NCBI RefSeq assembly: GCF_019429565.1
Contig: NZ_JAHXSA010000001.1
Span: forward strand, 1,364,001 to 1,428,000
Direction: 5' to 3'
Origin: Schaalia sp. ORNL0103
GTDB lineage: Bacteria; Actinomycetota; Actinomycetes; Actinomycetales; Actinomycetaceae
DNA: 64,000 nucleotides
Position 1 is the stretch's first letter; the number at the start of each line of letters is the position of its first letter. The position numbers and the translations under genes are program-made. Of this stretch, positions 7,537 to 16,003 are shown one piece after another. The notes beneath the pieces are model-generated. The model had not been told where the DNA came from. It worked only from the letters and a program-made list of their open reading frames with translations, and did not search any database.

Positions 7537-7607
7537 GGGCCTATCGTATCCAATTACTTTCGCAGGGTCCAATACGGTGAGAAAGAAGACAACCGCACCG
7601 CAACAAG

Positions 7608-9009
7608 TAGTGTCCCGCATAGTGGTGTAACCGTGGGTGGTCGGCTCGTTTGATATGGGTGCGGTCACCGTGTGATCCTTCGAGAAAGCTCTCTACTTCT
7701 GACTCGAAACGATTTGGAGGCACAACGATGACCGCTCCTCATATTATCGACCCTGCTGGCATGCTTGGCGAGGCGTTGTCCCAGGCATCCCCGGATTTGA
7801 TGCGTTCCTTGCTCCAGCACGTGATCAACGCGTTGTTATCAGCGGACGCTGATGCGGTGTGCGGGGCCCAGTGGGGTCAACAAGATCCGCAGCGCCAGGC
7901 CCAGCGCAATGGGTATCGCCACCGGCCCTTGGACACCAGGGTCGGCACCATTGACGTGGCGATCCCCAAGCTGCGCTCAGGTACCTACTTTCCAGAGTGG
8001 TTGTTGCAGCGCCGCAAACGCTCCGAAAGCGCCTTGATCACAGTGGTCGCTGACTGCTACTTAGCGGGAGTATCGACACGGCGCATGGACAAGCTCGTCA
8101 AAACCCTGGGGATCACAGGACTGTCCAAGTCCCAGGTCTCACGGATGGCAACAGACCTAGACGAACACGTCGATCAGTTCCGCAACCGCCCCCTCCACGA
8201 TGCCGGGCCTTTCACCTTCGTCGCCGCTGACGCGCTCACCATGAAAGTACGCGAAGGAGGCCGCGTCGTCTCGTGCGCGGTCCTGGTTGCCACTGGAGTC
8301 AACAATGACGGACATCGCGAAGTGCTGGGGGTACGCGTATCTACCAGTGAGACCGCTCCAGCCTGGAAGGAGTTCTTCTCTGACCTGGTCGCCCGAGGCC
8401 TGACCGGCGTGCGCCTGGTGACCAGTGACGCCCATCTGGGCCTGGTTGAAGCCATCGCCGCCAACCTGCCCGGAGCCACCTGGCAACGATGCCGCACCCA
8501 CTACGCCGCTAATCTCATGTCGGTCACCCCCAAAGCACTATGGCCCGCCGTCAAAGCGATGCTGCACTCGGTGTACGACCAACCCGACGCCGCATCGGTC
8601 AACGCACAATACGACCGGCTCTTGGACTACGTCCACGACAAGCTCCCCGCCGTGTGTGATCACCTCGATCAAGCCAGGGCAGACGTCCTCGCGTTCGCCT
8701 CCTTCCCCACCGGGGTATGGACCCAGATCTGGTCCAACAACCCCAATGAGCGCCTCAACCGCGAAATCCGCCGACGCACCGACTCCGTGGGGATCTTCCC
8801 CAACCGCCAGGCCATCATCCGCCTGGTCGGAGCCGTCCTCGCCGAACAAAACGACGAATGGGCAGAAGGCCGACGCTACCTCAGCCTCGACATCCTCACC
8901 AAATCACGACTCACACCACAACCCACCCAACAGGAGGAACCCACACTCCAACTCAGCGCATAACCCACCCCGAAGGACACAAAACGATTACACCACTCCA
9001 CAGGACTTG
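7608..9009 (+). mobile_element. IS256-family insertion sequence
   Basis: A single transposase gene is framed by imperfect inverted ends. The left end near 7608-7633 and the right end near 8985-9009 share AGTGGTGTAA(C/T)CG, with partial match outward (GTCC and G positions). I could not fix the outermost bases or a target duplication by eye, so the limits are approximate. The right end lies inside the ApeA-like gene and the left end lies in the erm(X) promoter side. Confidence 0.8.
7728..8963 (+). CDS. IS256-family (Mutator-type) transposase
   Basis: A 411-residue transposase with the three catalytic acids in context: D in FVAADALTMKVREGG, D in LVTSDAHLGL and E in NNPNERLNREIRRRT. The CRTHYAANLM motif of the Mutator family is also present. 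The ATG at 7728 follows TTGGAGG at a good distance; an upstream in-frame start at 7650 lacks family support. The frame is intact, so the element may still be active. Confidence 0.95.
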   Translation: MTAPHIIDPAGMLGEALSQASPDLMRSLLQHVINALLSADADAVCGAQWGQQDPQRQAQRNGYRHRPLDTRVGTIDVAIPKLRSGTYFPEWLLQRRKRSESALITVVADCYLAGVSTRRMDKLVKTLGITGLSKSQVSRMATDLDEHVDQFRNRPLHDAGPFTFVAADALTMKVREGGRVVSCAVLVATGVNNDGHREVLGVRVSTSETAPAWKEFFSDLVARGLTGVRLVTSDAHLGLVEAIAANLPGATWQRCRTHYAANLMSVTPKALWPAVKAMLHSVYDQPDAASVNAQYDRLLDYVHDKLPAVCDHLDQARADVLAFASFPTGVWTQIWSNNPNERLNREIRRRTDSVGIFPNRQAIIRLVGAVLAEQNDEWAEGRRYLSLDILTKSRLTPQPTQQEEPTLQLSA

Positions 9010-10207
9010 ACCCAGCTAGAGCGAGAAGCCTGTCTCGAAGCGTCGGCGAATTTCGAATCGATTCTTTGAACCTGCCGCGATATTCCTCAGGCACCTGCCC
9101 AAGCATAGCTTTACGAATCTTCTTGAACTCTGCCTCGGGGATTGGTTTCTCCTCAATAGCAAGGCCTCGATGGAGCGCCTCCGCAGCACCCACTGCCATT
9201 AGAAGATTATTCTCAACGAAACGCGCAGGAGCGTAGCGCAGGCCCAGGATCATATTGATAGCCGCCTGCAGTTTTCCCCGCACCTCACACCAGCGCGGCA
9301 TGAGTTCTTCGAACGGGAGCATATCGCAGGTAAAGAGAACACTGCCAGGATCAATAGCCTTCTCATCAGATTTGCCGATTGCTACAGGGGAGTACAGAAC
9401 ATCCGCGCGCCGAGGTGGTAGCATCCGCCCATCTGGAAGGAGTGCCTTAGTCCCTGCAAGCTCCAACTGGAGCCAGATGACGCCAGCAGCACGGTGCGTT
9501 GCCAGCGCAATCAGATCTTGCACCAGGCTTGCAGCTTCCAACGCAGTTTTGAGGGCGGACGGCTCAGCCCAGCGGACACGGATGGATACAACATCACGCA
9601 TTCGTCCAACCGTTTTCCCCCTACTCCAGTCCCAGAATGGCAGAGTATGAGTATGCTCAAGGCGATACTCAGTATCGTTGACCGTCACCGATTGCTCTGC
9701 GACCGGTTTCACCGAGATTGCCCCAGTTCCATCCGGCATGCCATTACGAGTACCGTGCTGACCCGAAAATACAGACGATGCAGCCCAGAGCATCAAGTCT
9801 TCGACAGATATCTCAGCCGCTTCAAAAGCCGCATCTTCTCGTCCGCTAACATGCGCTCCGATTATCGCTGTCGTCGCTTTCACCACCTGCGTATCCGGAC
9901 TTTCGACCCGCGCGCCTATACTCCGTCTACTTCTGACGGGAACGCAGCCGAGGAGTGTGATCTCGCGTTGTTGAGCCACACCATAAATCACATCCCACAC
10001 TCTGAGGCCCTCAAGCTCATCCTTAACCCCAGGCGCCAACTGCTGGAAGATACGCTCCTCGAAGGCTCCGATCAGCGAGAGGGCGAGCCCGCCCTGTCCG
10101 TCGTACCGCAAGACACCAGGCAGTCGCTCGCCAGGTGCTTCCGGCAGCCACCAGAGACCTGCCCATTCTCCAAGCTCGTCAAGTTTTAGAGGATCGTTGC
10201 TCATCAT
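8876..10207 (-). CDS. ApeA-like defence protein truncated at its C-terminus by the IS256-family element
   Basis: The protein opens with GEWAGLWWLPEAPGERLPGV and GGLALSLIGAFEERI, the signature of the ApeA N-terminal domain found in abortive-infection HEPN proteins. Native sequence runs to about LRDRLLALAG (near 9012). After that the reading frame enters the IS right end and stops at 8876, adding ~40 foreign residues. Full ApeA proteins end in a HEPN domain with an R-x4-6-H ribonuclease motif. That motif is absent here, so the gene is probably inactive. The start is ATG 10207 (or the next codon, also ATG), with AGGAAGA upstream. It lies 134 bp downstream of the 10342 gene on the same strand. 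Confidence 0.78.
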   Translation of the reverse strand: MMSNDPLKLDELGEWAGLWWLPEAPGERLPGVLRYDGQGGLALSLIGAFEERIFQQLAPGVKDELEGLRVWDVIYGVAQQREITLLGCVPVRSRRSIGARVESPDTQVVKATTAIIGAHVSGREDAAFEAAEISVEDLMLWAASSVFSGQHGTRNGMPDGTGAISVKPVAEQSVTVNDTEYRLEHTHTLPFWDWSRGKTVGRMRDVVSIRVRWAEPSALKTALEAASLVQDLIALATHRAAGVIWLQLELAGTKALLPDGRMLPPRRADVLYSPVAIGKSDEKAIDPGSVLFTCDMLPFEELMPRWCEVRGKLQAAINMILGLRYAPARFVENNLLMAVGAAEALHRGLAIEEKPIPEAEFKKIRKAMLGQVPEEYRGRFKESIRNSPTLRDRLLALAGSSPVEWCNRFVSFGVGYALSWSVGSSCWVGCGVSRDLVRMSRLR

Positions 10208-10341
10208 TCTTCCTGCGACAACTACTTAATCGACGGGCCAAAAGCCCGCTTTATCCCGTGCTACCTCTCGATTGCAGAGGTTGAACGAGTCACTTCCACC
10301 TTCATCTCTTGGTGTACGTAACGCCTAATTGGCCGCGGGCG

Positions 10342-11064
10342 CTAAACCCAACCAAGCGCCTTCGCCACCGCAACAGTCGCGGTTAGCAGTGCTTGTCCAC
10401 CTGCATTGCCAACCGCGTCAGTCACACACTGACGCACCCATTTCAACGCCCCTGTTACTGCAGGCGAGAATGCAGGTTCGCGCCCTTCAACAGCATCTTC
10501 TAAGGTATTCGCCGCTTCACGGAGGGAAGATGCCCGAGGTTCAGACGCACCCCGCGCATCCTGACGAAGAGCCCCAACGAGCGCTTGTAGATCATCTCCG
10601 CTCAGCTCCTGCCCATAAATGACGAATTGTTCCCCACCGACATTAATTGGACCGTTGACATTACCAATAGAACCGATGGATATGTTCGGTCGAATCTCTC
10701 TATTCATGATCAGCTCCCATGATTTCTGAGTCAATGCCAACGTCATTGGCGCATAGTTCATCATAATCTCGAACACTCCCAAGCCGTTCGGCACAGAGAC
10801 AAGACCCCGCATGACCATCCAACGACAGAGGTAAATCCACTCAGAGTCATTCAGTCCAGAATTCAGCCAATAGCTAGGACGAAATTGGACTGACACACCC
10901 GCTTCTGGCGCATTTTCAAACAGATCCTCAACTACCAGCCATGACAACTCTTCACATCGTTCTTCTGATAGCCAAGCCCGGTTGACCATCTTCCATCTCC
11001 ACCAAAAAAATGCCACAAATGCAATAAGGATGAGAAGCTGTAGCCACCACACAAGAGACGACAT
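10342..11064 (-). CDS. Membrane-anchored protein of unknown function
   Basis: A 240-residue protein. It has one N-terminal transmembrane helix (about residues 4-22, MSSLVWWLQLLILIAFVAFF), a soluble region, a central strand-rich block (NISIGSIGNVNGPINVGGEQ) and a C-terminal alanine-rich helical domain. I do not recognise a named family. The GxxGxVNGPINVGG block resembles the beta-rich linkers seen in some bacterial conflict proteins but is not diagnostic. It lies between the HEPN-like gene (112 bp upstream) and the ApeA-like gene (134 bp downstream), all minus strand, so co-transcription is plausible. Confidence 0.6.
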   Translation of the reverse strand: MSSLVWWLQLLILIAFVAFFWWRWKMVNRAWLSEERCEELSWLVVEDLFENAPEAGVSVQFRPSYWLNSGLNDSEWIYLCRWMVMRGLVSVPNGLGVFEIMMNYAPMTLALTQKSWELIMNREIRPNISIGSIGNVNGPINVGGEQFVIYGQELSGDDLQALVGALRQDARGASEPRASSLREAANTLEDAVEGREPAFSPAVTGALKWVRQCVTDAVGNAGGQALLTATVAVAKALGWV

Positions 11065-11175
11065 TGTCTTCCTTTCTAAGAAACATCCATCTCAACTCGC
11101 ACAACAATCCGAAGCGAGTTGGTCATCATCTCCGCTCAATACAATGCAGTTCCAGAGCCTTTACCAACTTCAATC

Positions 11176-11850
11176 TCACGGAAGCAGCTTCAGAGCAGGA
11201 AGCTTCTTTGCAGAATTCTTGCTCCTCACAGGCTCCGGCCACTCCGGAATGTCCTCACTGGTTCCACCAAAAGCGAGAATCGTCTGAGCAACAAGATCAA
11301 TGGAGGCTTGAAAGAATCCTTCCACTCCCATGAGCCTCATTGAAACGCCCTCCTTGAGATCCCATAGCGCACCAGAGGCATTCGAGGCAGAAAATGGGTC
11401 ACCGCCATGTGCGAGACGGTCGCGCAAGTCCTTCATGTCACGTAGGTAATTCCGTAAACTTTCGCCTTCAAAAACGACCCATCGAGAATAATTGCCAGAG
11501 TGACAGGGATTCACAGGTACCCTGGTACGCACTCCCCACTCACGAGTGAACAGGCGCACTCTGTGACTTTCACCAGCAGACCTCAATTTGTCGGGGTTAA
11601 GCGATAGGACCCTGGTTTGCTTAGGATCTTCAAGCACCTCATTGAAAAAACCCTCCGTCGCTGCATAAATCATTACGAAGATCCCCCAACGCAAAGCAGC
11701 TTTTTTCTTCCCAGATTTATCAGCCCAGCCGGAAGGCAATTTCTCAAGATCGCGACGGAGGTTTATTAGGAGAGCCAACTCACGTAGCGATTCCGCATGC
11801 TGATGAGCCGCGCCAAGTACTTGCTGAAGTTCAACACTCGGCCTTTCCAC
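11176..11850 (-). CDS. HEPN-like protein, putative ribonuclease
   Basis: A 224-residue, mostly helical protein. Near residues 136-150 is NYLRDMKDLRDRLAHGG; R143 to H148 forms the R-x4-H motif that is the active site of HEPN ribonucleases, and it is followed by the usual glycines. An upstream acidic residue in YAATEGFFNEV (E66) is in the position often conserved in HEPN families of the MAE_28990/RiboL-PSP type. Such proteins serve in abortive infection and toxin systems. It is the first gene of the three-gene minus-strand run that ends in the truncated ApeA-like gene. A specific family cannot be assigned without a profile search. Confidence 0.65.
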   Translation of the reverse strand: MERPSVELQQVLGAAHQHAESLRELALLINLRRDLEKLPSGWADKSGKKKAALRWGIFVMIYAATEGFFNEVLEDPKQTRVLSLNPDKLRSAGESHRVRLFTREWGVRTRVPVNPCHSGNYSRWVVFEGESLRNYLRDMKDLRDRLAHGGDPFSASNASGALWDLKEGVSMRLMGVEGFFQASIDLVAQTILAFGGTSEDIPEWPEPVRSKNSAKKLPALKLLP

Positions 11851-11963
11851 TTCATACCCCCTTTGGCCTGATGATTAAACACAGCCTAAGCTGTCAAACT
11901 TAAATCTGCATGCTTAAGAACAAGGAAAATTCTGGTCACATTGCGCTCATCGCTTTGGTCCAC

Positions 11964-12048
11964 TACAACGGCAAAGCCGGGCCACACTCTCGCGCGACCC
12001 GGCCACTGCCTCGTTCAGAAACGATCAGACGTTGAAGCGGAACTCCAC
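11964..12048. repeat. Right boundary repeat of the island (hairpin repeat copy 5 plus ychF 3' end)
   Basis: Positions 11964-12012 are the fifth hairpin repeat, in the terminator position of ychF. Positions 12025-12048 are the native end of ychF. The whole unit is repeated at 5684-5767, bounding a ~6.3-kb insertion. Confidence 0.88.
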
Positions 12049-13107
12049 AACGTCTCCGTCTTCCATCACGTAGTCCTTGCCTTCCATGCGGACCTTGCCG
12101 GCGGCCTTCGCGGCGGCCATGGAGCCGGCCTCGACCAGGTCGTCGTAGGAGACGACCTCGGCCTTGATGAAGCCCTTCTCGAAGTCCGTGTGGATGACGC
12201 CGGCAGCCTTGGGGGCGGTGTCGCCCTTGTGGATCGTCCAGGCGCGCGCTTCCTTCTCACCGGCGGTGAGGTAGGTCTGCAGGCCGAGCGTGTCGAAGCC
12301 GACGCGGGCCAGCTTGTCCAGGCCGGACTCGTCCTGGCCGGATTCGGCGAGCATCTCGCGGGCGTCCTCGTCGTCCAGTTCGACCAGCTCGGCCTCGAAC
12401 TGGGCGTCCAGGAAGATGGCCTCCGCGGGCGCAACGAGGGCGCGCAGTTCGTCCTTCATCTCTTCGTTGTCCATCTCGGCGGCGTCCATGTTGAACACGA
12501 AGATGAAGGGCTTGGAGGTCATGAGCTGGAAGGTGCGCAGCGCGTCCTGGTCCAGCTTGGCGCCCTCGGGGCCGGACAGCAGCTCGCCGCGCTCCAGCAG
12601 CTCCAACGCCGCTCGGGCGGTCTCGAGGACGATCGGCTCGGTCTTCTTACCGCGCACCTCCTTCTCGAGGCGCGGGATCTGCTTCTCGACGGTCTGCATG
12701 TCGGCGAGGATCAGCTCAGTCTTGATGGTCTCGATGTCCGAGGCCGGGTCCACCTTGCCGTCGACGTGCACGACGTCGGGGTCGGAGAAGGCGCGCGTGA
12801 CCTGGCAGATCGCGTCGGCCTCGCGGATGTTGGCGAGGAACTGGTTGCCAAGGCCCTCACCCTCGGAGGCGCCGCGCACGATGCCGGCGATGTCCACGAA
12901 GGACACGGTGGCGGGCAGGATGCGCTGGGAACCGAAGATCTCCGCGAGCTTGTTCAGGCGCGGGTCGGGCAGGGGGACGACGCCGACGTTAGGCTCGATG
13001 GTCGCGAAGGGGTAGTTCGCGGCGAGCACGGTCGCGCGGGTCAGGGCGTTGAACAGGGTGGACTTGCCGACGTTGGGCAGTCCAGCGATACCGATAGTAA
13101 GAGACAC
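12025..13107 (-). CDS. ychF: Redox-regulated ATPase/GTPase YchF
   Basis: A 360-residue Obg-family P-loop protein. G1 is GIAGLPNVGKSTLFNALT at the N-terminus, with the SFVDIAGIVRGASEGEG switch region, the FVFNMD G4-like block and a C-terminal TGS domain ending VVEFRFNV. YchF/OLA1 proteins hydrolyse ATP, bind the ribosome and affect stress responses. It starts 37 bp after the ispH stop on the same strand, so an ispH-ychF transcript is likely. Its 3' end is the site of the island boundary repeat. The coding end is intact because the duplicated bases regenerate it. Confidence 0.97.
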   Translation of the reverse strand: MSLTIGIAGLPNVGKSTLFNALTRATVLAANYPFATIEPNVGVVPLPDPRLNKLAEIFGSQRILPATVSFVDIAGIVRGASEGEGLGNQFLANIREADAICQVTRAFSDPDVVHVDGKVDPASDIETIKTELILADMQTVEKQIPRLEKEVRGKKTEPIVLETARAALELLERGELLSGPEGAKLDQDALRTFQLMTSKPFIFVFNMDAAEMDNEEMKDELRALVAPAEAIFLDAQFEAELVELDDEDAREMLAESGQDESGLDKLARVGFDTLGLQTYLTAGEKEARAWTIHKGDTAPKAAGVIHTDFEKGFIKAEVVSYDDLVEAGSMAAAKAAGKVRMEGKDYVMEDGDVVEFRFNV

Positions 13108-13144
13108 GCCCCCATCCTATCGGAGCAGGCCCGGTGGTGTTGCC

Positions 13145-14212
13145 CTACTTCGTGTGGTTTGGCCCGGCGACGCGGGGCGCGTGGGGGCGCGCGGGCGCCA
13201 TGCCGGCCTTCTTCAGGTCGGCGCGCAGGTCGCGGGGCAGCGCGAAGGTCGTCGATTCGGTTTCGGTGCGGGCCACCTCGACGGTGGGGAATCCGCGCTC
13301 CTGCAGCCATTCGATGACTTCGCGCACGAGGATCTCGGGCACGGACGCGCCGGAGGTGAGGCCCACGGTGCGGGCCCCCTCGAACCAGGATTCCTCGAGC
13401 TCGTTGGCCTTGTCGACGCGGTAGGCGGCGCCGGCCCCGGCCTCGAGCGCGACCTCAACGAGACGCACGGAGTTCGAGGAGTTCGCCGAGCCGACGACAA
13501 CCATGACGTCCACCTGGGGCGCGATATGCTTAACGGCGCCTTGGCGGTTCTGGGTGGCGTAGCAGATGTCGTCCGACGGCGGGTCAATGAGCTGCGGGAA
13601 GCGCTGGCGCAGGCGGTCGACGGTCTCGCGGGTCTCGTCGACGGAGAGCGTGGTCTGGGAGATCCACACGACGCGCGAGGGGTCGCGCACGACGACGTTA
13701 TCGACCTCGTCGGGGGTGCCGACGACCTGGATGTGATCGGGGGCCTCGCCAAACGTGCCCTCGACCTCCTCGTGGCCCTGATGGCCCACCAGGATGATGT
13801 CGTAGTCTTCCTTCGCGAAGCGCACGGCCTCGCGGTGCACCTTGGTCACGAGCGGGCAGGTCGCGTCGATCGTGGCGAGGTGGCGGGTGGCGGCAGCCTC
13901 GTGGACGGCCGGGGAGACGCCGTGCGCGGAGAAGACGACGCGGGCACCCTCGGGCACCTCGTCGGTCTCCTGGACGAAGATCGCGCCGCGCTTGGTCAGC
14001 GACTCGACGACGAACTTGTTGTGGACGATCTCCTTGCGCACGTACACGGGCGCGCCGTAGAGCTCAAGGGCTTTTTCGACGACGTCGACGGCTCGGTCCA
14101 CGCCGGCGCAGTATCCGCGGGGAGCCGCCAAGAGGATGCGGCCGCTGCCCTCACCGTGGGAGGAGGGCAGGGGGGATTCGGCGCTGGCGCGCAGGTCGAC
14201 GTTTTCATTCAT
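13145..14212 (-). CDS. ispH: 4-hydroxy-3-methylbut-2-enyl diphosphate reductase
   Basis: A 355-residue IspH/LytB, the [4Fe-4S] enzyme that makes IPP and DMAPP in the last step of the MEP pathway. Visible features are [12 protein letters not shown] with the first cluster cysteine (C35), the [12 protein letters not shown] block, the [10 protein letters not shown] cysteine, [11 protein letters not shown] and [11 protein letters not shown]. Length is slightly above the usual 310-330 because of N- and C-terminal extensions. It is divergent from xseA across a 129-bp promoter gap. Confidence 0.97.
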   Translation of the reverse strand: MNENVDLRASAESPLPSSHGEGSGRILLAAPRGYCAGVDRAVDVVEKALELYGAPVYVRKEIVHNKFVVESLTKRGAIFVQETDEVPEGARVVFSAHGVSPAVHEAAATRHLATIDATCPLVTKVHREAVRFAKEDYDIILVGHQGHEEVEGTFGEAPDHIQVVGTPDEVDNVVVRDPSRVVWISQTTLSVDETRETVDRLRQRFPQLIDPPSDDICYATQNRQGAVKHIAPQVDVMVVVGSANSSNSVRLVEVALEAGAGAAYRVDKANELEESWFEGARTVGLTSGASVPEILVREVIEWLQERGFPTVEVARTETESTTFALPRDLRADLKKAGMAPARPHAPRVAGPNHTK

Positions 14213-14341
14213 GCGTCCACCCTAGCGCCCGGGGTGGCGTGCGTGCGCGCGCTCGTGGCAATCCCACACGCTCCTCATCGACGAGGCCTTGGCGGTCCAC
14301 AGGCGTACGGTGCGGCAGCGCGGAGGGGACTTTCCTGTGGC

Positions 14342-15670
14342 ATGCTGAGTGGCGTGACATTGCCTCTTTCCCCTGCTGCGCCACCTCCGGGCAGCTCGCC
14401 CCAGCCTCGTCCGCCCGCCGCGAAGGCGGCTGATACGACGCGGGATAATCCGTGGCCGCTGCGCAGGCTGACGGAGAACATCAAGGTGTACGTGGACCGC
14501 ATGAGCCCCCTGTGGGTGGAGGGCCAGGTCGTCGAGTACAAGGTGCGCCCGGGCGCGAAAATGCACTTCTTGACGCTGCGCGACTTGGAGACGGACACGT
14601 CGATGACGGTGACCGCGTGGGCGGGCGTCATGGATTCCACGCCCCTGACCGAGGGCGCGCGCGTGGTGACGCGCGTGAAGCCGGTGTTCTGGGAGCGTTC
14701 GGGCCGACTCAACCTGCAGGCCGCGGAGATTCACCTGCAGGGCGTGGGCGACCTGCTGGCCCAGATCGAGGCGCTGCGTGCCCGCCTGGCCGCCGAGGGC
14801 CTGTTCGCCGATGCGCGCAAGAAGCCGCTGCCGTTCCTGCCCCGCACGATCGGCCTGATCTGCGGTCGCAACGCGAAGGCGAAGGACGACGTGGTCGTCA
14901 ACGCATCGGACCGCTGGCCCAGCGCGCGTTTTGAGATCCGCGAGGTCGCCGTGCAGGGCGATCACTGCGTGCCCGAGGTGGGACGCGCCCTCCTCGAGCT
15001 GGACGCCATGGACGACGTGGACGTCATCGTCATCGCGCGCGGCGGCGGCGCGGTCGAAGACCTCCTCCCCTTCTCCGACGAGCGCCTCGTGCGCGCCGTC
15101 GCGGATGCCCGCACGCCCATCGTCTCCGCGATCGGCCACGAGGGGGATTCTCCCCTGCTGGACCTGGTCGCCGACTACCGGGCCTCAACCCCGACGGATG
15201 CGGCTCGCCGCATCGTGCCGGACCGCGCCCGCGAGCGCGACGGCATCTCTCAGGCGCTGACCCGCATGCGCGGAGCGCTGGGCGCGCGCCTGGCGACGGA
15301 GCGTTCGAACCTGACGCTCATCGCGTCGCGGCCGGTGCTCCAGGGCCCGGAGGCCATCGTCGAGGGGCACCGCGTGGCCCTCACACAGCGGGTCACGGCG
15401 ATGCGATCGGCGATCGAGCGTCGGCTCGCCTCGGAGCGCCAGCAGCTCACTCGCTCGCGCGCGACGCTGACGGCCCTATCCCCGCAGGCGACGCTGGACC
15501 GCGGCTACGCGCTGCTGAAGACTCCCTCCGGCGCGCTCATCACCTCCTCGGCCCAGGTCAAGAAGGGCGACCTCATCGAAGGCATCCTCGCGTCGGGCCG
15601 CATGGTCGCCCAGGTCGTCGGAGCCACGAACCCCGCTCCGCCCGCTGACACCCCCGACGCAGGCGCCTGA
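14342..15670 (+). CDS. xseA: Exodeoxyribonuclease VII large subunit
   Basis: A 442-residue XseA. The N-terminal OB-fold (RLTENIKVYVDRMSPLWVEG) binds ssDNA. The central nuclease block includes IGLICGRNAKAKDDVV, IVIARGGGAVEDLLPFSDE and SAIGHEGDSPLLDLVADYRA, and a long helical C-terminus ends in the YALLKTPSGALITS motif. Exo VII degrades ssDNA in both directions. The frame extends far upstream, but homology starts near residue 35; I chose the ATG at 14342 with GGAGGGG upstream, and GTG 14354 is an alternative. xseB follows after 57 bp. Confidence 0.95.
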   Translation: MLSGVTLPLSPAAPPPGSSPQPRPPAAKAADTTRDNPWPLRRLTENIKVYVDRMSPLWVEGQVVEYKVRPGAKMHFLTLRDLETDTSMTVTAWAGVMDSTPLTEGARVVTRVKPVFWERSGRLNLQAAEIHLQGVGDLLAQIEALRARLAAEGLFADARKKPLPFLPRTIGLICGRNAKAKDDVVVNASDRWPSARFEIREVAVQGDHCVPEVGRALLELDAMDDVDVIVIARGGGAVEDLLPFSDERLVRAVADARTPIVSAIGHEGDSPLLDLVADYRASTPTDAARRIVPDRARERDGISQALTRMRGALGARLATERSNLTLIASRPVLQGPEAIVEGHRVALTQRVTAMRSAIERRLASERQQLTRSRATLTALSPQATLDRGYALLKTPSGALITSSAQVKKGDLIEGILASGRMVAQVVGATNPAPPADTPDAGA

Positions 15671-15727
15671 CGCTCAGGGCCCGCCCCGGCCTCGTCCCAC
15701 GAACCCCAGACTCAAAGGAACACAGAC

Positions 15728-15958
15728 ATGACCACGAACGACCAGCTCCCCGATCCCCAGTCCCTCGGCTACGAGGAGGCGCGCGACGAGCTCGTGCGCA
15801 TCGTCCAGACCCTCGAGGGCGGACAGGCACCCCTCGAGGACACTCTCACGATGTGGGAACGCGGCGAGGCCTTGGCAGCCCGTTGTTCGCAGATCCTGGA
15901 TGGAGCCCAGGAACGTCTTTCTGGACGCGCCACCACGCCCTCCCCCGAAGCGCGCTAA
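15728..15958 (+). CDS. xseB: Exodeoxyribonuclease VII small subunit
   Basis: A 76-residue protein with the XseB pattern: YEEARDELVRIVQTLEGGQA, then LEDTLTMWERGEALAARC. It is normal in size for the family. The small subunits coat the helical arm of XseA. Its place directly after xseA supports the call. Confidence 0.95.
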   Translation: MTTNDQLPDPQSLGYEEARDELVRIVQTLEGGQAPLEDTLTMWERGEALAARCSQILDGAQERLSGRATTPSPEAR

Positions 15959-16003
15959 TCTAAAATTCACAGATTTACCCGCGCCCCCAGGTGAGGAGAC
16001 GTC

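Noticed and set aside
5684-12048. Prophage
   Set aside because: No integrase, capsid, terminase or lysis genes lie between the direct repeats.
11941-13317. Long plus-strand frame of 458 codons
   Set aside because: It is antisense to ychF, which has complete P-loop and TGS domains; the frame's composition is that of a high-GC shadow.
13049-14341. 430-codon N-terminal extension of xseA
   Set aside because: It is antisense to ispH and has no XseA homology; a ribosome site lies before 14342.
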